A stretch of DNA of 64,000 nucleotides, taken from the NCBI RefSeq assembly GCF_029227915.1, contig NC_079881.1, positions 21,241,501 to 21,305,500 of the forward strand, in the 5' to 3' direction. The DNA comes from Hydractinia symbiolongicarpus. Its lineage: Eukaryota; Cnidaria; Hydrozoa; Anthoathecata; Hydractiniidae. The position numbers and the translations under genes are program-made. Every line of letters begins with the position of its first letter. Within the stretch, counting starts at the first letter, position 1. Of this stretch, positions 63,829 to 64,000 are shown piece by piece. A model generated the notes under the pieces. It did not search any database. It saw nothing but the letters and a program-made list of their open reading frames with translations, and had not been told where the DNA came from.

Positions 63829-64000
63829 CCATAAAATGTAAAAATCAAACCATAGCGCACGCCCCCGAACGTGACAAAAGGTTGCACCCGGGGACAAGGT
63901 TAACGGAAACGAACAAAACTTGTTTCATGTATATTATCACGAGCAGGAAAAAACAAATCGCAAGCAGCTAATCCATTGAATTCTAATCTCTTCTATTTCT

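Larger units (their letters stand above)
62682..64000. other. WIPI2 3' flank
   Basis: Contains the WIPI2 3' UTR, a candidate polyadenylation signal at 63059-63064 and a MITE at 63346-63828. The frame 62674-62985 overlaps the WIPI2 stop in another frame and lacks support as a separate gene. Nothing else was recognised up to the window end. Confidence 0.6.

Noticed and set aside
1-64000. CRISPR arrays, phage or bacterial defence systems
   Set aside because: No spaced direct repeats, operons or bacterial ribosome sites were seen. The window is intron-rich animal DNA.

Overview
This is a strongly AT-rich animal nuclear genome segment. All main genes have many introns with GT..AG borders, and the DNA between and inside them is packed with degraded transposable elements. 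The gene content is metazoan and the mix of hAT-like, pogo-like and piggyBac-like MITEs, tRNA-headed SINEs and CR1/L2-type LINE remains suggests an early-branching invertebrate. A cnidarian, possibly hydrozoan, is my guess; the sequence alone does not prove it. I see no prokaryotic operon, CRISPR array or defence island.

Layout from left to right. (1) 654-4281, minus: ERCC1, the DNA-repair endonuclease partner, in 8 coding exons. (2) 6940-16449, plus: a mitochondrial medium-chain acyl-CoA synthetase (ACSM type), in 16 coding exons, divergent from ERCC1. (3) 18161-19655, plus: an unrecognised Lys/Glu-rich, single-exon coding region broken by one frame change. (4) 21395-40685, minus: VPS35L, the large subunit of the Retriever endosomal recycling complex, in 34 coding exons. 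A small secreted, dibasic-rich precursor that looks like a neuropeptide prohormone (25767-26360, plus) lies inside one of its introns on the opposite strand. A two-ended DNA transposon with a higher-order minisatellite core (35683-37095) lies inside another. (5) 40686-47294: a gene-free, repeat-rich stretch with a SINE, a hAT-like element, a LINE fragment and a tandem array. (6) 47295-62681, plus: WIPI2 (Atg18 family autophagy protein), 15 coding exons, with a 9.3-kb first intron that holds a decayed LINE, two SINE copies and other repeats. (7) 62682-64000: WIPI2 3' flank and a TA-flanked MITE.

The conserved genes are housekeeping functions with no shared pathway: nucleotide excision repair, fatty acid activation, endosomal recycling and autophagy. 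Exon coordinates were derived by hand from homologous peptide matches and splice-phase consistency. The summed exons give uninterrupted reading frames of 347 (ERCC1), 605 (ACSM), 948 (VPS35L) and 422 (WIPI2) residues, close to what is usual for each family.

The least ordinary items are the transposon with a 3 x 53-bp higher-order repeat core, the nested prohormone-like gene, the unknown 401-codon ORF with its frame break, a tRNA-headed SINE family present several times, and an ORF-bearing repeat present in two copies.
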